Assembly (NCBI GenBank): GCA_934149465.1
Contig: CAKPEZ010000015.1
Span: forward strand, 1 to 12,615
Direction of reading: 5' to 3'
DNA: 12,615 nt
Source: an uncultured Bacilli bacterium
GTDB lineage: Bacteria; Bacillota_I; Bacilli_A; RF39; UBA660
Shown: positions 1 through 6,097 of the stretch, one piece after another
How the letters are laid out: every line of letters starts with the position of its first letter
Position numbering within the stretch: the stretch's first letter is position 1
The notes under the pieces: generated by a model
The model's input: only the letters and a program-made list of their open reading frames with translations
Database searches by the model: none
What the model was told of the DNA's origin: nothing
Position numbers and translations under genes: made by a program

Positions 1-1173
1 AATACAGGTTGCTTTTGAGCAATTTTTAAAAAGACTTATGGGTATCACAAAAACAGGTCATACTGGTATGATGAAGCTATTCCTTTTGTTGAAGCTGCTG
101 AAATAGGAACAGAGAAAGTTATTAAAGATCATTCTACTATTGGAATTGTTGTTACTACTGATGGATCTATTTGTGATATAGAAAGAAAAGATTATGAAGA
201 AGCTGAAGAAACTGTAGTAACTGAGCTTAAAGAAATAGGAAAACCTTTTATTGTAATTATGAATTCTGTTCATCCAATGCTTCCTGAAACTGAAAAGTTA
301 GCCGATTCTTTAAGAGAAAAATATAATGTTCCTGTTATATCGACTAGTATTCTTAATATGAATGAAAAAGATATGTATAATATTTTAAAAGAGGCTTTAT
401 ATGAATTTCCAATTATTGATGTTAAAGTAAATATGCCTGAGTGGATTGCAATCTTAGAACCTAATCATTATTTAAAGAAAGTTTATATTGAAAAGATAAA
501 AGAAAGCGTTATTGAAGTTGAAAAACTAAGAGATATCGAAAATATTACTAGTCATTTTGCTGATACTCCATATATTGATAAAGCTTATTTATCTAAAGTA
601 GATGCATCGTGTGGAGAGGTTACTATTAATTTAGAAGCACCTAGTGGTCTATATAATCAGGTTTTAAATGAAATAATAGGTACTGATATAACTTCTAAAG
701 CAAATCTTTTATCTTTGTTCCAAGATCTTAAAGTAGCTAAGAGGGAATATGATCAAATAAAAGGGGCTTTAAAGATGGTTAAACAAACTGGTTATGGAAT
801 AGCATCTCCAACACTTGCTGATATGAAATTAGATACTCCTGAAGTATTAAAACAAGGATCTAGATATGGAATTAAATTAAAAGCAATAGCGCCTTCTATT
901 CATATGATTAGGGTAGATGTTGAAAGTACTTTTGAACCAATAATAGGATCTGAATTACAAAGTAAAGAATTAATTAATTATTTGATGAAGGATAATGACA
1001 GTGATAATATTTGGAAGAGTGAAATTTTTGGTAGAAGTTTAGATGTAATAGTACAAGAAGGAATTCAAGCTAAGCTTGCGATGATGCCAGATAATGTTCG
1101 TTATAAACTTCAGCAAACGTTAACTAAGATTGTAAATAAAGGCTCTGGTAATATGATTGCAATTGTCTTATAA
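1..1173 (+). CDS. spoIVA: Stage IV sporulation protein A, 3' part (5' end outside window, frame unclear in first ~60 bases)
   Basis: SpoIVA is the ATPase that polymerises on the forespore surface and forms the base layer of the spore coat. The reading frame matches family residues from WYDEAIPF (codon at 64) to the stop: the blocks AAEIG, HSTIGIVVTTDG, GKPFIV, EYDQIKGALKMVKQTGYGI, APSIHMI.VDVES, IFGRSL, EGIQAKL and the C-terminal GSGNMIAIVL are all typical. About 369 residues are present from WYDE, close to the equivalent part of the ~492-residue Bacillus protein; the N-terminal Walker A GTPase-like part lies outside the window. Before base 60 the frame has a TGA (16-18) and no family-like residues, so there is either a frameshift or poor sequence at this edge. 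An ATG at 259 is internal, not the start. A terminator follows at once and hup lies downstream beyond four inserted genes. Identification is very secure; the 5' edge is not. Confidence 0.96.
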
Positions 1174-1203
1174 CTCTTAAGTAATTTCTTAAGAGTTTTT
1201 CTT
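1172..1203 (+). terminator. Rho-independent terminator of spoIVA
   Basis: A perfect 10-bp stem, AACTCTTAAG (1172-1181) with CTTAAGAGTT (1188-1197), closes a 6-base loop and is followed by a short T run. It begins inside the spoIVA stop codon and separates spoIVA from the promoter at 1202. Confidence 0.85.
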
Positions 1204-1230
1204 GACTTTTGTTCTTTGTTAACGTATAGT
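1202..1230 (+). promoter_or_regulatory. Sigma-A promoter P1 of the four-gene cassette
   Basis: TTGACT (1202-1207), a 17-base spacer and TATAGT (1225-1230): five of six matches in each hexamer at ideal spacing. It directly follows the spoIVA terminator, so the cassette has its own transcription. The predicted leader to the start codon at 1331 is about 90 bases and contains a second -10-like site. Confidence 0.75.
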
Positions 1231-1301
1231 TAATATATAAAATGCTCTAAATAAAAGCGGTTTTTTTACAAATTACGACAAAGTTCTTTCTTTTAAAATT
1301 T

Positions 1302-1307
1302 TATAAT
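1302..1307 (+). promoter_or_regulatory. Possible second promoter P2 (-10 only)
   Basis: A perfect TATAAT lies 23 bases before the first cassette start codon. No good -35 is found at 16-18 bases upstream (CAAAGT region), so this may be a weak or activator-dependent start, or a chance match in AT-rich DNA. Confidence 0.35.
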
Positions 1308-1330
1308 GAGTTTTAGAAAGAAGGGATAAT

Positions 1331-1960
1331 ATGATTATATCGATTTCAGGAATGGATAATGCTGGCAAGACAACGCAGTGTCAAATACTAAAGGCAATGT
1401 ATCCTAATGTGTTTAAAAGTATTCTTCATATAAAAGATATGCCATCTTTTGATGTTAAAAATTTTGACAGTGATTGGTGGTTTAAAGAAGATAATGCTTT
1501 AGAATTTACGCATACTCTTTTTAAATGCTTAAAAGAAAGAATAGATTATGCTAGGGAAGAAAAAGATAAGATTATTCTTTTTGATAAGGGAACAGACTTT
1601 TATGATGCTAGAATAATGGCTACGCTTATTATTAAGGGAATGACTTATAAAAAAGCAGAAAGCTTTACTAAAGAGATAAAAAAAGAATATCTAAATGAAG
1701 ATTATGAAGATTTAAAGTTATTCTTAGAATCGGGAAGATATAAAAGATCTAATATTGATTTGTCTTCTCAAGAAGGACTTAGATATAATGCTTATATAGA
1801 GTTAAATAAGCTAATATTGAAGCAAATGACTTTAGATTATATTCATATACCTGCTAATGATACTTATACTGTAACTAATACTATTTTAGGCTGTATTGAA
1901 TATAATTTGGGAGAGCATGGTAAGGGAGATGATGGATTTTGCCGGATCTTAAAGAAATAA
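1331..1960 (+). CDS. Thymidylate-kinase-like P-loop nucleoside/nucleotide kinase
   Basis: A 209-residue cytosolic protein. The N-terminal P-loop GMDNAGKT (7-14), directly followed by TQ, is the Walker A of the thymidylate kinase superfamily. IILFDKGTDFYDAR (81-94) sits where the family has its DR(Y/W/G) substrate-binding segment after a beta strand, and a basic RYKRS stretch (136-140) falls where a LID-like element would be. The substrate cannot be read: the usual dTMP-kinase DRY-S signature is altered, so this is probably not the housekeeping tmk. The start has a good Shine-Dalgarno (GAAGGG, 1320-1325), 5 bases before ATG. The last 22 bases overlap the next gene, indicating translational coupling. 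It is the first gene of a four-gene cassette inserted between spoIVA and hup. Fold assignment is confident; the reaction (phosphorylation of a nucleoside, nucleotide or other small metabolite) is inferred. Confidence 0.8.
   Translation: MIISISGMDNAGKTTQCQILKAMYPNVFKSILHIKDMPSFDVKNFDSDWWFKEDNALEFTHTLFKCLKERIDYAREEKDKIILFDKGTDFYDARIMATLIIKGMTYKKAESFTKEIKKEYLNEDYEDLKLFLESGRYKRSNIDLSSQEGLRYNAYIELNKLILKQMTLDYIHIPANDTYTVTNTILGCIEYNLGEHGKGDDGFCRILKK
1924..1941 (+). promoter_or_regulatory. Ribosome binding site and TTG start inside the kinase gene
   Basis: GGGAGA (1924-1929) lies 9 bases before a TTG (1939-1941). No ATG in this frame precedes the conserved nucleotidyltransferase N-terminus, so this site decides a TTG start, 22 bases before the end of the upstream kinase gene. 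Confidence 0.65.
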
Positions 1961-2649
1961 TTCCAATTAGCTGTAAGGAAACTTTAGAAGATATTGTTAG
2001 TGAATTAAAAGTTTATTACCAAGATAATCTTGCTGATATAATGCTTGCTGGTTCTACTGGAAAAGGATATTTTATTGATAATTGGTCTGATCTTGATTTA
2101 TATATTATTACTTATCAAGATGATCCTTTTACTAATATTAAACTATTAAATATTTTAAATAAGAAGAATTATCCTATTCATATAGGAACTACTTTTTATA
2201 AGTTAGATAACTTTTTAAATTTAAAAGTAGATACTAAGACTTATATTACTTTGTATGAAAAATATTATTTAAAAAAAGTGCATCCTTTATTACTTGAAAA
2301 TATTAATTTAAATGATATTAATAAGCCTTCTTATAATGAAATAAAAAAATATGCTAAAAAAGATATTTATAATACTTTTCAAGTAGTACTAAGAGAAACT
2401 TATAAATATATGAATAATGAAGAAAATAAGAAAACTTTACTTAAGAAGTTAACTATTCTTTTAAAGGAATATCTTAATATAAGGAATATCTTTACTTATC
2501 ATTATAAGATGGTATTTGATGAATTTAATGTGCAAATGAATATAAAATTTGATATAATGGATATTATCCTTTCTAAAAGGAATAAAGAAGACTTTCTAGA
2601 GTATATTTTCTTGATATTAAATAAAATAAATATAGAAATGGAGAAATAA
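1939..2649 (+). CDS. Nucleotidyltransferase-fold protein (aminoglycoside adenylyltransferase/MNT-like)
   Basis: A 236-residue cytosolic protein. The segment LAGSTGKGYFIDNWSDLDLY (37-55) has the signature of the DNA-polymerase-beta-like nucleotidyltransferase fold: a GS turn (G38, S39) and two metal-binding aspartates in D-L-D (D51, D53). The third catalytic acidic residue is not obvious. The C-terminal half is helical and very rich in Lys, Asn and Tyr, as in ANT/MNT-type proteins with a helical substrate-binding domain. Such enzymes transfer a nucleotide from NTP to a small molecule, a protein or an RNA end; the acceptor here is unknown. It starts with TTG within the upstream kinase gene, and only one base separates its stop from the Nudix start, so the genes are almost certainly co-translated. 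It could be a resistance-type adenylyltransferase, a metabolic enzyme or a toxin-neutralising MNT; a HEPN partner is not seen. Confidence 0.75.
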   Translation: MPDLKEIIPISCKETLEDIVSELKVYYQDNLADIMLAGSTGKGYFIDNWSDLDLYIITYQDDPFTNIKLLNILNKKNYPIHIGTTFYKLDNFLNLKVDTKTYITLYEKYYLKKVHPLLLENINLNDINKPSYNEIKKYAKKDIYNTFQVVLRETYKYMNNEENKKTLLKKLTILLKEYLNIRNIFTYHYKMVFDEFNVQMNIKFDIMDIILSKRNKEDFLEYIFLILNKINIEMEK

Positions 2650-2650
2650 T

Positions 2651-3079
2651 ATGGAGAAAAAAAGAAAATCTGTAAGAGGTATAATTACTACTAGTAAAGG
2701 GTTAGTTGCAATCTACCGAAAAAAAGCTATTTTAAGTGATGATAAAGAAATCATTAATTATAAGGAATATTATGTTTTACCAGGTGGTGGAATAGAAGCA
2801 CATGAAAATAAGGAAGATGCTTTAAAAAGAGAATTAAAAGAAGAACTAAATATAGAAGTTGATAATATTAAATATGCTTTTGAAATAGAAAATTCTGATC
2901 GAATAGAATATTTTTATACTTGTGATTATATTAATGGTGATTTTACGATAGTAGGCGAAGAAAAAGAACGGAATACTGAAAATAATTATTATGAACCTTG
3001 TTTTATTCCTCTTAAGAAAATAGAAGATTATGCTATTCTTGAAGAAGTCAAGGATTATTTTAAGCGTATCAAAAAGTAA
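2651..3079 (+). CDS. Nudix hydrolase
   Basis: A 142-residue protein of typical single-domain Nudix length. The Nudix box runs from G46 to I68: GGIEAHENKEDALKRELKEE fits G-x5-E-x7-RE-U-x-EE, with E61, E64 and E65 as metal ligands, and Asn67 replaces the usual Gly near the end. YVLPGGG just before it is the common lead-in. Nudix enzymes hydrolyse a nucleoside diphosphate linked to another group; the substrate cannot be read. The Shine-Dalgarno (GGAGAAA) lies over the end of the nucleotidyltransferase gene, whose stop is one base upstream. The 3' end overlaps the next gene by about 50 bases in another frame. In this cassette it could clean up or release the product of the kinase and nucleotidyltransferase, which is inference. 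Confidence 0.92.
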   Translation: MEKKRKSVRGIITTSKGLVAIYRKKAILSDDKEIINYKEYYVLPGGGIEAHENKEDALKRELKEELNIEVDNIKYAFEIENSDRIEYFYTCDYINGDFTIVGEEKERNTENNYYEPCFIPLKKIEDYAILEEVKDYFKRIKK

Positions 3080-3917
3080 GAAACATACTTACGGAGTTTG
3101 CTTAATAAATGGAAAGAAGTATTTTTTTAAAGAAAACGCTATATATGAGGAAGAAAAATATAATATTTTAAGAGAAAATAATTATGTAGTTCCTAAGCTT
3201 TTATTTAAAGAAGATAATATTAGTTATTATGAATATGATGAAGATCTATATTCTAATACTTTATATGATTTACTTTATTTTAAAGATTTATCTTTAAATG
3301 AAGTAGAAATTTATTTTAATACTTTAGAAAAAAGAATATTTGCTTGTAAGAAGATAAATAAAATAGATGATACTAATTCTTATAATTTTTTTAATAAAAG
3401 AATTAACCATTTAGATAAGATAGGCGAGCTTTCTAGTAATATAATAAAATTCTTTCAAAGAAATTGCTACCTTAGAAGTTATATATCTAATGGAGATTTA
3501 ACTGATACTAATATTTGCTTAAATGGAAAAATATGTGATGCTGAAAATGCTGGAAATAATTTAGTAAGTGCTGATTTAGGAATTTTCTTTGTTTCTATTT
3601 TATATGGATCTTGGATTTATCCTAAATATCATAAAGAAGCTTATGATTTTAGAGTTAATAAAATAAAAGAGGTAAGTTCTTCTTTAAATATTAAGCAAAT
3701 GTTTATATTAAATAAAATAATATCTTTGGTAAAGAAATTAGACTTAATAGACCAAGAATATTTTAAAGTATTTTTACTTTTTAGATTATTATCACCAATT
3801 ACTTTTGATAAGCTTGATTTCCTTGATAAAATAAAAGTTCAAACCTTATTTAAAAAGATTTTTGATTCTAAAGAGTTAGAAGAATTACCTAATATTTGTC
3901 AAATTACTTTACAGTGA
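3030..3917 (+). CDS. Aminoglycoside/choline-kinase-like phosphotransferase (protein-kinase-like fold)
   Basis: Up to 295 residues. NGDLTDTN (154-161) corresponds to the Brenner motif HGDLxxxN, with D156 as candidate catalytic base and N161 as a metal ligand, and Asn in place of the usual His. ICDAENAG (168-175) is the following Mg-binding segment (D170), and SADLGIF (180-186) resembles the trailing family block. The N-terminal lobe carries a Lys (K34, in YFFKE) and a Glu (E42) suited to the ATP-binding pair. Relatives phosphorylate aminoglycosides, choline, homoserine, sugars or nucleosides. The start is uncertain: ATG 3030 and TTG 3039 both lie inside the Nudix gene, and neither has an ideal ribosome site (GAAG at 3023-3026 suits TTG better). 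It is the last cassette gene, ending with TGA-TAA immediately before a strong terminator. Fold call good; substrate unknown. Confidence 0.78.
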   Translation: MLFLKKSRIILSVSKSKKHTYGVCLINGKKYFFKENAIYEEEKYNILRENNYVVPKLLFKEDNISYYEYDEDLYSNTLYDLLYFKDLSLNEVEIYFNTLEKRIFACKKINKIDDTNSYNFFNKRINHLDKIGELSSNIIKFFQRNCYLRSYISNGDLTDTNICLNGKICDAENAGNNLVSADLGIFFVSILYGSWIYPKYHKEAYDFRVNKIKEVSSSLNIKQMFILNKIISLVKKLDLIDQEYFKVFLLFRLLSPITFDKLDFLDKIKVQTLFKKIFDSKELEELPNICQITLQ

Positions 3918-3918
3918 T

Positions 3919-3970
3919 AAAAAAGAAAAATATTTGTCGGTAAAAAAATGACAATATTTTTTCTTTTTTT
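3919..3970 (+). terminator. Terminator of the four-gene cassette
   Basis: A long nearly perfect inverted repeat: the left arm at 3919-3938 ends in TTTGTC and the right arm at 3950-3969 begins with GACAAT. The A-rich 5' arm and T-rich 3' arm provide the U tract. The only imperfection is a shifted A/T in the middle. It could also work on the opposite strand. Confidence 0.85.
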
Positions 3971-3980
3971 GTCAAAATAC

Positions 3981-4015
3981 TTGATTTTCCCTTTTATTCA
4001 TGGTATCTTTATGAT
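3981..4015 (+). promoter_or_regulatory. Putative promoter of hup
   Basis: TTGATT (3981-3986), 17 bases, TATCTT (4004-4009). A better -10, TATGAT (4010-4015), overlaps downstream but is 23 bases from this -35. HU needs strong expression, so a promoter here is expected; the exact hexamers are uncertain. Confidence 0.4.
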
Positions 4016-4069
4016 GTGAGCATAGATAAGTAAACGGTGCTCGAAAGAAAGATGGAGGTATTATACAAA

Positions 4070-4342
4070 ATGACAAAAGCAGAATTAGTAGAATTTATTG
4101 CAGAAAAAGCTGATTTAACAAAAGCAGATGCAGCTCGTGCTTTAGATGCATTCACTGAAGGAGTATCTAATGGATTAAAGAAGGAAGGAAAAGTTGCTTT
4201 AGTAGGCTTTGGTACTTTTACTGCTAAAAAAAGAGATGCTCGTGTTGGACGTAATCCACAAACAGGTGCAGAAGTTAAGATTGCTGCCCGTGTAGTTCCT
4301 GGCTTTAAAGCTGGTAATAAATTAAAAGATGCTTTAAATTAA
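4070..4342 (+). CDS. hup: DNA-binding protein HU
   Basis: A 90-residue histone-like protein that bends and compacts nucleoid DNA as a dimer. The whole sequence fits the family: MTKAELVEFIAEKADLTK, then the helical dimerisation part, VGFGTFTAKKR, and the DNA-contacting arm with GRNPQTG and AARVVPGFKAG, ending near LKDALN. The start is ATG 4070, with GGAGG at 4054-4058. An in-frame GTG at 4037 would add 11 residues not found in the family and would lie upstream of that ribosome site, so I reject it. In Bacillus, hup (hbs) lies just downstream of spoIVA; here four extra genes lie between. It is monocistronic, judging from terminators on both sides. Confidence 0.98.
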   Translation: MTKAELVEFIAEKADLTKADAARALDAFTEGVSNGLKKEGKVALVGFGTFTAKKRDARVGRNPQTGAEVKIAARVVPGFKAGNKLKDALN

Positions 4343-4346
4343 TAAG

Positions 4347-4368
4347 AAAACCTTAGTGGTTTTTTTAT
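4347..4368 (+). terminator. Terminator of hup
   Basis: AAAACC (4347-4352), loop TTAGT, GGTTTT (4358-4363) and then a continued T run. The stem is short, with two GC pairs, but the placement five bases after the hup stop is right. Confidence 0.6.
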
Positions 4369-4380
4369 TTTGCCATTTTA

Positions 4381-4389
4381 TGATATAAT
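4381..4389 (+). promoter_or_regulatory. Extended -10 promoter of the GNAT-cca unit
   Basis: TGATATAAT is a perfect extended -10 (TGnTATAAT). There is no real -35 because the hup terminator T run occupies that position. The start codon at 4415 is only about 20 bases after the predicted start point, just enough for the GGTGG ribosome site at 4400-4404. Confidence 0.6.
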
Positions 4390-4414
4390 TAAGAAGATTG
4401 GTGGTATTAAGAAT

Positions 4415-4915
4415 ATGCTAAAAACAGAGAGATTAGTTATTACAAAATTAAATGAAGATATGGCTTTTGAGATGTTTGTAAATTCTAATGATGAAGAAAT
4501 AAAGAGATTTCTTCCTGATGAAGTATTTACTTCGTTAGAAGATACTAAAGAAAAGATTATACAATTAATAAAAGCATATGATAGTAAAGAAGGTCCTTTC
4601 TTATATCCAATTATTTTAGGAGAAAATATAATTGGTTATTTAGAGCTATCTAAGATAGAAGAGGGATTTGAGATAGGTTATGTTATTTATTCTAAATATA
4701 GAAAACATGGTTATTTAAAAGAAGCTTTAATGGAGTTTATTCCTTATATTATGAATAAGTTAAATTTAGATAAATTATATGGGGTAGTATTAGAAGATAA
4801 TGTTCCTTCATATAAATTACTTGAGAAATGTGATTTTACTTTAGTATTTAAGGGAGAAGATCTTTATCAAGGGGAAAAGAAACAAATAAGAAAATATGTA
4901 AAGATAAGAAAATAG
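4415..4915 (+). CDS. GNAT-family N-acetyltransferase (RimJ/RimL-like)
   Basis: A 166-residue protein of normal GNAT length. It opens with LKTERLVITKLNEDMA, the standard beginning of the RimJ/RimL-like group. VIYSKYRKHGYLKEAL (90-105) contains the acetyl-CoA pyrophosphate-binding motif A in the form R-K-H-G-Y-L, and LEDNVPSYKLLEKCDF (126-141) is the conserved segment after beta-5 (N129, S132). It would transfer an acetyl group from acetyl-CoA to an amine; the acceptor (ribosomal protein N-terminus, small molecule or antibiotic) cannot be told. ATG 4415 is chosen because family homology begins there. The in-frame TTG at 4370 lies upstream of the proposed promoter, inside the hup terminator. cca follows after 16 bases, probably in the same transcript. 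Confidence 0.88.
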   Translation: MLKTERLVITKLNEDMAFEMFVNSNDEEIKRFLPDEVFTSLEDTKEKIIQLIKAYDSKEGPFLYPIILGENIIGYLELSKIEEGFEIGYVIYSKYRKHGYLKEALMEFIPYIMNKLNLDKLYGVVLEDNVPSYKLLEKCDFTLVFKGEDLYQGEKKQIRKYVKIRK

Positions 4916-4931
4916 ATAATGGTGATTAAGA

Positions 4932-6020
4932 ATGCTGAAGAAAGCTTTAGAAGTATTAGAGATATTTGCTTTAAATGGATATGATGCTTATATAGTAGGT
5001 GGTTATGTAAGAGATTATTTGCTTGGGATTGAAAGTGGGGATATTGATATTTGTACAAATGCTAAACCTAAGGATATAATAGATTTATTTAAAACAAGTA
5101 GTTATAAGGAAATAAATTATGGTTCAGTTAAAATTCTATATAAGAATGTTAGATTTGATATAACTACTTTTAGAAAAGAATCAAAGTATGAAATTAATAG
5201 AAAGCCTGTTAAGATTAAGTATATTAAAAATTTAAAGAAGGATTTACTTAGAAGAGATTTTACTATTAACACTTTTTGTATGGATAAAAATGGTAATGTA
5301 ATGGATGTTCTAAGAGTTAGAAAAGATTTAGATAATAAGTTAATTAAAACTGTTGGTAATCCTAGGTATCGTTTAAAAGAAGATGTTCTTAGAATTTTAA
5401 GGGCAATTAGATTTGCAACAGTATTAGATTTTACTATTGATAAGAAGACTGAAAATTATATTAAGAAATATGCTTATCTTCTTAAGAATTTATCTTATAA
5501 TAGAAAAAAAGAGGAGCTAGATAAGATCTTTTCTTCTGTAAATAATAAAAGAGGAATAGAACTTCTTTTGAAGTTTAACTTGGATAAGTATTTAGAGCTT
5601 GGTAATTTAGAGAATGTCCGTATTTGTAATGATATTCTTGGTATTTGGGCTCAAATAGATGATGGAGGAAAGTATCCTTTTACTGCTTTAGAAAAAAAGC
5701 AAATTAATTCTTTGAAAATACTTCTTAAAGAAGATATTTTAGATAATAGAATTCTTTATAAATATGGATTATATTTAGTTGGGATTGCAGCTTTAATAAA
5801 GGGAATTGATAAAAAGGAAATAACTTTGTTATATAATAATCTTCCTATTTTGAATCCTAATGATATTAAGATTAGACAATTAGAGATTGCTAATCTTTTA
5901 AATAAAAAGCCTGGTGCTTATTTAAAAGAAATATTTAGTGATCTAGAAGATTTAATATTAACTAAGAAATTAGAAAATGATAAAGAAAAGATAGAAAAAT
6001 ATATATTAGCTAATTATTAA
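4932..6020 (+). CDS. cca: CCA tRNA nucleotidyltransferase (class II)
   Basis: This 362-residue enzyme builds or repairs the 3' CCA end of tRNAs from CTP and ATP. The class II head motifs occur in order: IVGGYVRDYLLG (21-32), the metal-binding D-I-D (37-39), the RRDFTIN motif (107-113, NTP discrimination hinge), and EDVLRILRAIRFA (150-162, nucleotide-base template helix). The motif usually reading ERxxxEL appears as NRKKEELDKI (190-199). It is somewhat shorter than the ~400-residue Bacillus enzyme, mostly in the C-terminal tail domain. The GGTGAT ribosome site is at 4921-4926, 5 bases before ATG. It could in principle be a poly(A) polymerase of the same family, but RRDFTIN and a single such gene in a Bacillota context favour CCA addition. 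It is probably co-transcribed with the preceding acetyltransferase gene. Confidence 0.93.
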   Translation: MLKKALEVLEIFALNGYDAYIVGGYVRDYLLGIESGDIDICTNAKPKDIIDLFKTSSYKEINYGSVKILYKNVRFDITTFRKESKYEINRKPVKIKYIKNLKKDLLRRDFTINTFCMDKNGNVMDVLRVRKDLDNKLIKTVGNPRYRLKEDVLRILRAIRFATVLDFTIDKKTENYIKKYAYLLKNLSYNRKKEELDKIFSSVNNKRGIELLLKFNLDKYLELGNLENVRICNDILGIWAQIDDGGKYPFTALEKKQINSLKILLKEDILDNRILYKYGLYLVGIAALIKGIDKKEITLLYNNLPILNPNDIKIRQLEIANLLNKKPGAYLKEIFSDLEDLILTKKLENDKEKIEKYILANY

Positions 6021-6040
6021 AAAATAATAATTAAAAAACG

Positions 6041-6069
6041 TTTTCAAAATTCTAAATAAATAGTATAAT
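6041..6069 (+). promoter_or_regulatory. Promoter of dnaD-nth
   Basis: TTTTCA (6041-6046), 17 bases, perfect TATAAT (6064-6069). The predicted start point lies about 20 bases before the dnaD start codon. Confidence 0.65.
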
Positions 6070-6097
6070 TGTTTTTGAAGAGAAGGTGATGCTATTT

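Noticed and set aside
1..63. TGA read as tryptophan (Mycoplasma code) to rescue the spoIVA 5' end
   Set aside because: Reading TGA as Trp still gives no SpoIVA-like sequence before WYDE, and all genes use TGG for Trp.
58..273. Minus-strand open frame of 71 codons
   Set aside because: It is antisense to conserved spoIVA; its Phe/Ser/Asn-rich composition is the complement of AT-rich coding sequence.
1331..3917. Toxin-antitoxin (MNT-HEPN) pair within the cassette
   Set aside because: The nucleotidyltransferase could be MNT-like, but no neighbouring protein shows the HEPN R-x4-6-H motif pattern; both flanking proteins have clear other folds.
4037..4069. GTG start extending HU by 11 residues
   Set aside because: HU proteins begin at the MTKAEL-type start, and the GGAGG site lies between this GTG and ATG 4070.
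4867..5058. Minus-strand open frame of 63 codons
   Set aside because: It is antisense to the end of the GNAT gene and the start of cca, with no ribosome site and no family features.
6011..6033. Perfect 9-bp inverted repeat TAATTATTA at the end of cca as a terminator
   Set aside because: It is purely A/T and is followed by an A run instead of a T run on the plus strand, so it does not fit a terminator for cca; likely chance in AT-rich DNA.
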